From VRUE01 sp035266685 (GTDB taxonomy: Bacteria > Actinomycetota > Thermoleophilia > Solirubrobacterales > 70-9): a stretch of DNA of 14,870 nt. Location of the stretch: positions 1 through 14,870 of the forward strand of contig DATFMX010000075.1 of the NCBI GenBank assembly GCA_035266685.1. Direction: 5' to 3'. The notes below the pieces were generated by a model that had not been told where the DNA came from, searched no databases, and saw only the letters and a list, made by a program, of their open reading frames with translations. The position numbers and the translations under genes were made by a program. Within the stretch, counting starts at the first letter, position 1. Each line of letters starts with the position of its first letter. Shown here piece after piece: positions 6,140 to 14,870 of this stretch.

Positions 6140-7327
6140 ATGCCCGCTGCGATCGAAGCGCTGCTCGCCTTCCTCCTCGCGGGGTTCGTGACGATGCTGC
6201 TGGTGCGGCCGACGATGCGGCTCGCCGGCCGGGTCGGCGCGATCGACATGCCGCGACCGCGCTCGCTGCACGAGGCGCCGACGCCGAAACTCGGCGGCCT
6301 GGCGATCCTCGCCGGGGCGCTGGTCGCGGCGCTGATCTGGTTGCCCTGGGACGGCGAGACGCGCTCGATCCTCGTCGGCGCCGTCGCGATCACCGCCATC
6401 GGCCTGCTCGACGACGTCTACGAGCTGAACGCCGCGACGAAGCTCGCGGGCCAGACGGTCGCCGTGGTGATCCCGGTCGCCGCCGGGGTGACGGTCGAAA
6501 GCTTCACCTTCCCCTTCCTCGGCCAGGTCAACCCCGGCTCGGTCGAGCTGCTCAGCCTGCCCGGCGGCGGCGCGATCTCGCTCGGCGACGTCGGCACGAC
6601 GATCGGCATCGTCGCCGTGATCAACGTGATCAACCTGATCGACGGCGTCGACGGCCTCGCCGCCGGCGTCTGCGTGATCTCCGGCGTGGCGCTGGCGGCG
6701 ATCGCGCTCTCGCTCGAGCGCAACGCCGCCGGCGTGCTCGCGGCGCTGACCGCGGGCGCCGCGCTCGGCTTCCTGCGCGACGGCTTCCCGCCGGCCAAGA
6801 CCTTCATGGGGGACACCGGCTCCAACCTGCTCGGCTTCCTGCTCGGGGTCGTCGCCGTGCAGGGAGCGCTGAAGACGAACGCGGTGATCGCCCTCTTCCT
6901 GCCGCTGATCGTGCTCGCCGTGCCGATCCTCGACACCGGCTTCGTCGTCGCCAAGCGACTCAAATACGGGCGGCCGATCTACCGCGCCGACACCTGGCAC
7001 TTCCACCACCGGATGGCCGCGATCGGCTTCTCGCGGCGCCGTACGCTCGCCTACCTCTACGGCTGGACGGTGGTCATGGCGGCGCTGGCGCTGGCCCTGC
7101 GCTTCGTCCCCTACAGCGACAACCATGGCCACTTCAACGTCTTCTGGAGCGCGGTGATGGCGCTGCTCGGCCTGCTCGCCCTCGGCGCCAGCGTCTACCT
7201 GGTCTACGTGCTCGAGATCCTCAAGCTGCGGCGCACCGGCCGCGTCGACCCGGAGACCGGCGAGTTCGGCGTCGTCGACCCGGAGACGGGCGAGTTCGAA
7301 GCGATCGTGCCCGCCGACGGGCCGTAG
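6140..7327 (+). CDS. WecA/MraY-family polyprenyl-phosphate N-acetylhexosamine-1-phosphate transferase
   Basis: The product has 395 residues and about ten membrane segments, as in the Glycos_transf_4 family (PF00953). Visible motifs are the LLDD pair (D91-D92) for Mg2+ and nucleotide, NVINLIDGVDG (162-172), FMGDTGS (222-228) and the cytosolic HFHHRM (287-292). WecA and TagO enzymes transfer GlcNAc-1-phosphate from UDP-GlcNAc to undecaprenyl phosphate at the inner membrane face, starting wall polymers or polysaccharide; the exact sugar is not certain. The HFHH motif favours WecA over MraY. The C-terminus carries two 10-residue repeats of VDPETGEF. ATG at 6140 directly follows an in-frame GTG at 6137, and either could start. 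A wecA-like gene just before atpI is the normal actinobacterial order, so this gene may belong to the ancestral locus rather than the cassette. Confidence 0.9.
   Translation: MPAAIEALLAFLLAGFVTMLLVRPTMRLAGRVGAIDMPRPRSLHEAPTPKLGGLAILAGALVAALIWLPWDGETRSILVGAVAITAIGLLDDVYELNAATKLAGQTVAVVIPVAAGVTVESFTFPFLGQVNPGSVELLSLPGGGAISLGDVGTTIGIVAVINVINLIDGVDGLAAGVCVISGVALAAIALSLERNAAGVLAALTAGAALGFLRDGFPPAKTFMGDTGSNLLGFLLGVVAVQGALKTNAVIALFLPLIVLAVPILDTGFVVAKRLKYGRPIYRADTWHFHHRMAAIGFSRRRTLAYLYGWTVVMAALALALRFVPYSDNHGHFNVFWSAVMALLGLLALGASVYLVYVLEILKLRRTGRVDPETGEFGVVDPETGEFEAIVPADGP
7244..7303 (+). repeat. Two-copy 30-bp tandem repeat in the wecA-like gene
   Basis: A 24-base block encoding VDPETGEF occurs at 7244-7267 and again at 7274-7297, with one base difference (gagaccgg versus gagacggg). 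The period is 30 bp. It adds an acidic, probably disordered cytosolic tail and could vary in copy number. Confidence 0.8.
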
Positions 7328-7383
7328 GGCGACCCGGAGCACCCATATTGCGGGCGTTTCCCGACCCGGCGCCGAGCGGGAGC

Positions 7384-7460
7384 TTGTGCGGAGTTGTTAC
7401 AACCGGCACGAAGTGGCTCTAGAAAGCCATTCGTCGGGCCGTTAGGTTATAGTCCCGCAT
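7384..7460 (+). promoter_or_regulatory. Candidate promoter and operator of the atp operon
   Basis: The 172-bp gap before atpI is relatively AT-rich. TATAGT at 7448-7453 is a good -10 hexamer, which would start the message about 40 nt before the ATG; no good -35 lies at 17 nt. Upstream, TTGTG (7384-7388) and TACAA (7398-7402) form an imperfect inverted repeat, and GTTGTTACAAC (7393-7403) is a small perfect one. They loosely recall a Rex operator (TTGTGA-N6-TCACAA), but with one extra spacer base and mismatches. The proposal is tentative. Confidence 0.35.
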
Positions 7461-7499
7461 CCGCTGGCCCGCGCTGTGCGCCGGGCAGAAAGCGGACTT

Positions 7500-7874
7500 A
7501 TGTCTCCTCCCAAGCATGTCGATCTCGTGGTGCTAGCCGCCGCCCTGGCCGTGTTCGCTATCGGGGGACTTCCCCTGGCCGGCTACGCGGTCGCCGCCGC
7601 AGTCTGGCTCGCCCAGCGCGGCATCCAGCTCCTCGCCGGCCGCCGCGCCGCGAGCGAGCTCGCCGCCGGCAACCGCCAGCGGGCGATGGGGATAGTCGCC
7701 GCGACCACGCTGGGCCGCGTCTGGCTGATGGCCACGGCGGTGCTGCTCGCCGGGGTCGCCGAGCGCGAAGCCGGCCTCGCCGCCGCCGTCACCCTCGCCG
7801 TGCTGTTCACCGTCTCGATGGCGGCGCAGGGAATCGCCCACCTGTTCGAGCCGGAGGGGAGCAAGGTCGCGTGA
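7500..7874 (+). CDS. atpI: AtpI-like small membrane protein
   Basis: This 124-residue protein has about four hydrophobic segments (LVVLAAALAVFAIGGLPLAG, GYAVAAAVWLA, TTLGRVWLMATAVLLAGV and LAAAVTLAVLFTVSMAA) and a short basic loop (QLLAGRRAASELAAGNRQRA). The sequence is poorly conserved. I name it from topology and from its place as the first gene of the atp operon, where AtpI, thought to help c-ring assembly or ion supply, is usual. ATG 7500 is preferred to an in-frame GTG at 7476. Its TGA overlaps the GTG of atpB (GTGA), which suggests translational coupling. The symbol is positional, not proven by motif. Confidence 0.7.
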   Translation: MSPPKHVDLVVLAAALAVFAIGGLPLAGYAVAAAVWLAQRGIQLLAGRRAASELAAGNRQRAMGIVAATTLGRVWLMATAVLLAGVAEREAGLAAAVTLAVLFTVSMAAQGIAHLFEPEGSKVA

Positions 7875-8779
7875 GCACCAAGGCCAAAGCCTTCATCGGG
7901 CTCGGCGGCTACCTCGCCCTGGCGATGCTGATGCTGCTGATCTTCGGCAGCGCGGGCAAGAACGAAGCCTTCCAGCCGCAGAACGAGTTCAAGCTCGAAC
8001 CGTGGATCTCGCTCCACCTCGCCGGGATCGACCTCAGCGTCAACAAGGCGGTCCTCTACCTCGTCATCGCGAGCGCGCTCACGGTCGGCACGATGACCTG
8101 GATCGCGCGCCGCATGGCGCAGAAGCCGAACCGCGTGCAGACCGCGGTCGAGGTCGCCTACGACCTGACCAAGAACAACATCACCGGCGGCAACCTCGAC
8201 CACGCCACGGCGGTGCGCTGGTTCCCCTTCCTCGGCGCGCTCTTCTTCTTCATCTGGTTCTCCAACATCATCGGCTTCATACCGCTGCCGGTCAACACCG
8301 AGCACACGGTCAACATCTTCGGCCTCGAGCTGCCCGCCTTCGCGCTCTACGCGGCGACCGCCAACCTCTCGATCCCGCTGGTGCTGACGCTCGTCGTCTG
8401 GGTCTCCTACCACGTGGAAGGGATCCGCGCGATGGGGTTCTTCAAGTACCTCGCCAGCTGGCTGCCGCCGGGCCTCGAGGACATGAACCCGATCGCCAAG
8501 GGCTTCATCTGGGTGATCGAGGCGATCTCCCACTTCGCCCGCCTGATCTCGCTCTCGGTGCGACTCTTCGCCAACATCCTCGCCGGCCACCTGCTGCTGC
8601 TGTTCATGGGCGGCGGGCTGGCGGTGCTGCTCGGGATCGCCGCGCTCGGCGCGCTGACCTTCCCGCTCGCCTTCTTCTTCTTCATCCTCGAGGTAGGCCT
8701 TATCGCGACGCTGCAGGCCTTTATCTTCTCGACCCTGACCGCGATCTACATCGGCGGAGCGACCGCCGCCAGCCACTAG
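7871..8779 (+). CDS. atpB: F1Fo ATP synthase subunit a
   Basis: The 302-residue membrane protein is the stator channel of Fo that conducts protons beside the c-ring. Its fourth-quarter block ISHFARLISLSVRLFANILA contains the essential arginine, here R231 (E. coli aR210), and GLIATLQAFIFSTLTAIYIG follows as in other a subunits. About six membrane segments are visible. GTG 7871 is the start because it overlaps the AtpI stop by 4 nt and follows GGAGGGGAG (7853-7861) at 9 nt; the frame is open further upstream only as a shadow of atpI. The N-terminal region (GKNEAFQPQNEFKLEPW) is exposed before the first conserved helix. Confidence 0.95.
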   Translation: MSTKAKAFIGLGGYLALAMLMLLIFGSAGKNEAFQPQNEFKLEPWISLHLAGIDLSVNKAVLYLVIASALTVGTMTWIARRMAQKPNRVQTAVEVAYDLTKNNITGGNLDHATAVRWFPFLGALFFFIWFSNIIGFIPLPVNTEHTVNIFGLELPAFALYAATANLSIPLVLTLVVWVSYHVEGIRAMGFFKYLASWLPPGLEDMNPIAKGFIWVIEAISHFARLISLSVRLFANILAGHLLLLFMGGGLAVLLGIAALGALTFPLAFFFFILEVGLIATLQAFIFSTLTAIYIGGATAASH

Positions 8780-8799
8780 AAAAGGAGCGTTGTACGCAA

Positions 8800-9066
8800 A
8801 TGGACCTGTCCCCTGTAGTCGCCGCGATCTCCGATGAAGGGATCGAATCGGCCGGCAAGGCAATTGCCCTCGGCGTCGGCGCCGGCCTCGGCTCGATCGG
8901 CGCCGGCATCGGCATCGGCTTCATCTTCGGCAAGGAGATCGAGTCGGTCGCCCGCCAGCCGGAGATGAAAGACGAGCTGCAGAGCATCCGCTGGCTCGGC
9001 TTCGCGCTGACCGAGGCGGTCGCCTTCTACACCTTCATCTTCGGCCTGATCGCCTTCTTCCTCTAG
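8800..9066 (+). CDS. atpE: F1Fo ATP synthase subunit c
   Basis: The 88-residue protein is a two-helix hairpin that forms the rotor ring. Helix 1 has the glycine-rich GAGLGSIGAGIGIG run, the polar loop is GKEIESVARQPE, and helix 2 is LGFALTEAVAFYTFIFGLIA with the ion-binding carboxylate E72. Compared with Na+ type rings (Gln in helix 1; Glu-Ser-Thr in helix 2), the positions here are Ile and Glu-Ala-Val, so H+ coupling is expected. A GGAG lies at 8784-8787, 12 nt before the ATG. Confidence 0.97.
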   Translation: MDLSPVVAAISDEGIESAGKAIALGVGAGLGSIGAGIGIGFIFGKEIESVARQPEMKDELQSIRWLGFALTEAVAFYTFIFGLIAFFL

Positions 9067-9076
9067 GCCGGCGCAC

Positions 9077-9658
9077 GTGGATCTGATCGGTCACATAGCG
9101 GGGCTGGTTCCCCTCGCCGCGGAGTCCGGCTCCGAAGAAGGCGGCAGCTTCCTCGTCTCGCCGGGCCTCGGCCTGATGATCTGGACGCTGGTGCTCTTCC
9201 TCTTCACCATGTGGGTGCTGAGCAAGCTCGCCTTCCCGAAAATCCAGGCGGCGCTGGACAAGCGGGCGAAGACGATCGCCGAGTCGATCGAGGCGGCGGA
9301 ACGGCAGCGCAAGGAGTCCGACGAGCTGCTCGAGGAGTACCGCGGCCGGCTGGCCGAGGCGCGCGAGCAGGCGGACGAGATCATGGCCCGGGCCCGCAAG
9401 GCGGCGGAGACCGCCGAGGCCGAGGCGACCACCTCGGGCAAGGAAAAACGCGAGGAGCTGGTCAGCGCGGCGAAACGCGACATCGAGGCCGAGACGCGGC
9501 GCTCGCTGGAGCAGATCCGCCGCGAGGTCGCCGACCTGACGGTGCTGGCGACGGAGAAGGTGACGCGCAAGTCGCTGACCGCCGAGGACCAGCGACGCCT
9601 GGTCGAGGAGGCGCTCAGCGAGGTCGACTTCACCAGCCTCAGCGGGAGCTCATCGTGA
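9077..9658 (+). CDS. atpF: F1Fo ATP synthase subunit b
   Basis: The 193-residue protein is the peripheral stalk. A short N-terminal segment precedes one membrane helix (about 32-51, LGLMIWTLVLFLFTMWVLSK). Then comes FPKIQAALDKRAKTIAES and a long charged coiled coil rich in Glu, Arg and Ala (about 60-180). It links Fo subunit a to F1 through delta. GTG 9077 lies 10 nt after the atpE stop, with no strong ribosome site. Only one b gene is present, and it is not fused to delta as it is in mycobacteria. Confidence 0.94.
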   Translation: MDLIGHIAGLVPLAAESGSEEGGSFLVSPGLGLMIWTLVLFLFTMWVLSKLAFPKIQAALDKRAKTIAESIEAAERQRKESDELLEEYRGRLAEAREQADEIMARARKAAETAEAEATTSGKEKREELVSAAKRDIEAETRRSLEQIRREVADLTVLATEKVTRKSLTAEDQRRLVEEALSEVDFTSLSGSSS

Positions 9659-9759
9659 TCGAGTCCCACCCGCCATCCCCGGACGCGGGAATGAATGCCT
9701 GTCCATATCTGATTCTTCAGGTGTTCATGGGAGCAGAGGAGATGGCGGTATATGTCTGA
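9655..9759 (+). other. Possible 34-residue ORF bridging atpF and atpH
   Basis: A GTG at 9655 overlaps the atpF stop (GTGA), has GGGAG (9644-9648) 6 nt upstream, and reads to a TGA at 9757-9759 that overlaps the atpH start. The predicted peptide is MIESHPPSPDAG followed by a hydrophobic stretch. Its codons are AT-rich, unlike those of its neighbours, and the stretch includes motif copy C. It may be a leader for coupling rather than a functional protein. Confidence 0.2.
9699..9726 (+). repeat. Short interspersed motif, copy C
   Basis: The 93-bp gap between atpF and atpH contains CTGTCCATATCTGATTCTTC, sharing GTCCATATCTG and TTCT with copy B and CTGATTCT with copy A. It is the largest gap inside the atp operon and clearly poorer in GC than the flanking genes. 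A 5-bp hairpin (CCCGC 9669-9673, GCGGG 9685-9689) precedes it. An internal promoter or a processing or attenuation site is possible. Confidence 0.5.
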
Positions 9760-10285
9760 CGCCGCTCACGTATATGCCGATGCGCTGTTCGAGGTCGCCC
9801 GGGACAAGGGCAGCCTCGACGCGGTCGGCGAGCAGCTCGGCCAGTTCGCCGACGCGCTCTCGGCGGAGCGCGAGCTGCAGGTCTTCCTCTTCAGCCCGCA
9901 CTTCTCCTCGGCGGAGAAGGCCGACGGCCTGCGGCGGGCCGTCAGCGGCGCCGAGCCGGAGCTGGTCAACTTCCTCGAGCTGCTGATCGAGAAGCACCGC
10001 ATGACCGAGGTCTTCCGCATCCGCCGCGAGTTCGAGGAGCTGTGGAAGAGGGAGCGGCGGCGGATCGACGTCACCGTGACCAGCGCCGCCGAGCTCGATC
10101 CCGCGGTGGTCGAGAAGATCGGCGGCGAGATCGAGCGCCAGACCGGCCAGCAGGTCGACCTGGCGAGCCGTGTCGACGAGGAGATCCTCGGCGGCATCGT
10201 CCTGCAGGTAGGCAACATGGTGCTCGACGCGAGCATCCGCAGTCGCTTGGAGAAACTTCGAAAGAGCGTCGCCCAGGCGGCGTAA
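9752..10285 (+). CDS. atpH: F1Fo ATP synthase subunit delta
   Basis: The 177-residue protein has the normal OSCP/delta length. The N-terminal helical domain starts AAHVYADALFEVARDKGSLD, and the C-terminal half includes VTVTSAAELD and the conserved DEEILGGIVLQVGNMVLDAS block that marks delta subunits. It joins the top of the F1 alpha-beta ring to the b stalk. GAGGAG at 9736-9741 lies 10 nt before the ATG. Confidence 0.95.
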   Translation: MSDAAHVYADALFEVARDKGSLDAVGEQLGQFADALSAERELQVFLFSPHFSSAEKADGLRRAVSGAEPELVNFLELLIEKHRMTEVFRIRREFEELWKRERRRIDVTVTSAAELDPAVVEKIGGEIERQTGQQVDLASRVDEEILGGIVLQVGNMVLDASIRSRLEKLRKSVAQAA

Positions 10286-10290
10286 GGAGG
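10285..10290 (+). promoter_or_regulatory. Strong Shine-Dalgarno of atpA at long spacing
   Basis: A perfect AGGAGG starts at the last base of the atpH stop codon and ends 14 nt before the ATG of atpA. The usual distance is about 5-9 nt. atpG and atpD show the same 14-nt gap. Confidence 0.6.
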
Positions 10291-10304
10291 AATAGAGCAC
10301 CCCA

Positions 10305-11932
<1,628 letters not shown>

Positions 11933-11933
<1 letters not shown>

Positions 11934-12853
11934 TGGCCTCTCAGAAGGACGTCAAGAGCCGCATCGCGTCGGTCAAGAACATCAACAAGATCACGCGGGC
12001 GATGGAGATGGTCGCGGCGGCGCGGCTGCGCCGCGCCGAGCAGCGGATCGCGCAGCTGCGCCCCTACGCCCAGGGGATGCGCAAGCTGACCCGCCGCGCC
12101 GCCGAGCAGGCGGGCGGGCTGCCGCGCGTGCCGGTGCTGGTCGAGCGCGAGAAGGTCGAGCGGGTCGGCGTCGTCCTGATCACCGGCGACCGCGGGCTGG
12201 CCGGCGCCTTCAACACCAACGTGCTGCGCGACGGCCTGCGGCTGCGCGAGGAGTGGCGCGAGCAGGGGGCCGAGACGGCGTTCTCGGCCGTCGGCCGCAA
12301 GGGCGTCTCGGCGCTGACCTTCCGCAAGCAGGATGTGCGCACCTCCTACGTCGGCTTCACCGACCGGCCCGGCTTCGCCAACGCGCGCGAGATCGGCGAG
12401 GAGCTGACCGCGCGCTACGTCGACGAGGAGCTCGACCGGGTCGAGCTCGTCTACAACCGCTACGTCTCGCCGCTGACCCAGCATGTCTGGCGGCAGACGC
12501 TGCTGCCGCTGCAGCAGGCCGATGTGATCGGCGCCGGCGCGGCGGAGGAGGAAGAGGACGCCGAGGAGTCGGCGATCGAGCAGGCCCACAGCAAGGCGCT
12601 GTGGGAATACGAGCCCGAGGCCGAGGACCTGCTCGCCGAACTGATCCCGGAGTACGTGAACATCTCCGTCTACCGGGCGCTGCTCGAGTCGGCGGCCTCC
12701 GAGCTGGGGGCGCGGATGACGGCGATGCGCAACGCGGCGGAGAACGCCGAGCAGATGATGGACGACCTGACCCTGGAGATGAACCGGGTGCGGCAGGCGG
12801 AGATCACCCAGGAGATCCTCGAGGTGGTCGCGGGCGCCGAGGCGCTCGGATAG
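11933..12853 (+). CDS. atpG: F1Fo ATP synthase subunit gamma
   Basis: The 306-residue protein is the rotating central shaft. The N-terminal coiled coil is recognisable in KSRIASVKNINKITRAMEMV and AARLRRAEQRI, followed by the Rossmann-like core with VLITGDRGLAGAFNTNV. The C-terminal helix (ALLESAASELGARMTAMRNA and AENAEQMMDDLTLEMNRVRQ) enters the alpha-beta ring. An acidic insertion (AAEEEEDAEESAIEQ, about residues 203-218) interrupts the core before the C-terminal helix; actinobacterial gammas often carry loops there. The start lies one base inside the atpA stop. Confidence 0.96.
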
Positions 12854-12863
12854 CGACTTCAAT

Positions 12864-12868
12864 AGGAG
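12864..12868 (+). promoter_or_regulatory. Shine-Dalgarno of atpD at long spacing
   Basis: AGGAG ends 14 nt before the atpD ATG. A second purine run GGAAG (12876-12880) lies only 2 nt before it. Neither is at the usual distance. Confidence 0.5.
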
Positions 12869-12882
12869 AAGAAAAGGAAGAC

Positions 12883-14307
<1,425 letters not shown>

Positions 14308-14326
14308 CGACGATCGAGGAGACGAC

Positions 14327-14740
14327 ATGGCCGGCGAGACGAAATTCGAGGTCGAGGTCCTCACCCCCGAGGGGGAGGTCTTCAGCGGCGAGGTGCGCCA
14401 GGTCTCGACCCGCACCGGCGTCGGCGAGATCGGCATCCTCGCCAACCACGCGCCGCTGCTCGCCTCGCTGCGCCCGGCGGAGCTGCGCCTCCACTTGAGC
14501 GAGTCCGAGACGCAGCGCTACGCACAGGCGCACGGCTGGCTGCAGGTCTTCGGCAACCACGCCCGCCTCCTCCTGGAGGAGGCGATCCCCCCCGAGGATC
14601 TCGACGCCACGATCCTCAAAGAGCAGCTCGCCGACGCCGAACAGCGCCTCAGCGAGTCCGAGGCCGGCAGCGGCCAGCGGTCCCGGGCGCAAAAAGACCG
14701 CGCCCGAGCCGAAGCCTTCATCGCCATCGCCCAGGGCTGA
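14327..14740 (+). CDS. atpC: F1Fo ATP synthase subunit epsilon
   Basis: The 137-residue protein has the N-terminal beta-sandwich (FEVEVLTPEGEVFSGEVRQV, then GEIGILANHAPLLASL) and the C-terminal helical hairpin (EQLADAEQRLSES to RARAEAFIAI) that can brake rotation in this family. It binds gamma and the c-ring. GAGGAG (14316-14321) sits 5 nt before the ATG, a normal distance. It is the last gene of the operon. Confidence 0.95.
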   Translation: MAGETKFEVEVLTPEGEVFSGEVRQVSTRTGVGEIGILANHAPLLASLRPAELRLHLSESETQRYAQAHGWLQVFGNHARLLLEEAIPPEDLDATILKEQLADAEQRLSESEAGSGQRSRAQKDRARAEAFIAIAQG

Positions 14741-14750
14741 CTCCCACTAC

Positions 14751-14798
14751 GCGTAGCCGACATTGACCCCACTCCAGGGTGGTCAATGTCGGGTACGC
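14751..14798 (+). terminator. Hairpin after atpC, probable operon terminator
   Basis: CCGACATTGACC (14757-14768) pairs perfectly with GGTCAATGTCGG (14781-14792). Beyond one G/G mismatch the stem continues with GCGTA (14751-14755) and TACGC (14794-14798), so 17 of 18 positions pair around a 12-nt loop. It starts 10 nt after the atpC stop. No T-run follows, as is common for actinobacterial terminators. The last 72 bases of the window show no gene that I can support. Confidence 0.75.
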
Positions 14799-14870
14799 CG
14801 AGCTCTTGACTCGCTTGAGAGCGACACCGGCTCCCACTCGAGAAGGCCACGCCGGTAAGCCTGAAGGCCC

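Noticed and set aside
6059..7342. 427-residue minus-strand frame opposite the wecA-like gene
   Set aside because: Asp, Arg, His and Val-rich shadow of membrane-protein codons, without recognisable motifs.
8800..9066. Na+-coupled c subunit
   Set aside because: The Na+ ligands (Gln in helix 1, Ser-Thr after the Glu) are replaced by Ile and Ala-Val.
14806..14811. TTGACT as a -35 box of a downstream gene
   Set aside because: No TANNNT-type -10 lies at 16-18 nt, and no downstream start is visible in the window.

Overview
The window is very GC-rich. Its genes use ATG, GTG and TTG starts and are tightly packed, mostly on the + strand. The order tsaC/sua5, glyA, wecA-like gene, atpI-B-E-F-H-A-G-D-C is the actinobacterial arrangement around the F-type ATP synthase operon. 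Protein style (separate atpF and atpH, and a lysyl-oxidase-like secreted protein) suggests a deep-branching Actinomycetota such as Thermoleophilia/Solirubrobacterales. The phylum is well supported; the class is inference.

Layout. Positions 1-168 hold the 3' end of a TsaC/Sua5 tRNA-modification gene. A secreted lysyl-oxidase-like gene (118-876, minus) converges on it and overlaps its 3' end. glyA (920-2200) diverges from the lysyl-oxidase-like gene across only 43 bp. A polysaccharide-type cassette follows: a DUF354 glycosyltransferase-like protein (2317-3357), a polyprenyl-phosphate sugar-phosphate transferase (3455-4030, start uncertain) and an AsnB-type amidotransferase (4173-6062). A WecA/MraY-family transferase (6140-7327) comes next. 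The complete atp operon fills 7500-14740 and ends in a long perfect-arm hairpin.

How the genes work together. The nine atp genes encode a whole H+-type F1Fo ATP synthase plus the AtpI-like accessory protein. The WecA-like and PglC/WcaJ-like enzymes could each load a sugar-1-phosphate on undecaprenyl phosphate. The DUF354 protein could extend or modify the glycan, and the AsnB protein could amidate a precursor. The cassette sits where glyA and wecA are usually close together, so it looks like a lineage-specific insertion.

Unusual non-coding structure. A short GC-poor motif (core GTCCATATCTGATTCT) occurs in three gaps, two of them flanking the cassette. Two REP-like palindromes precede asnB, and a third, unrelated palindrome lies in frame inside asnB. 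I found no tRNA, rRNA, CRISPR, transposase or phage genes. No gene-free stretch exceeds about 175 bp.
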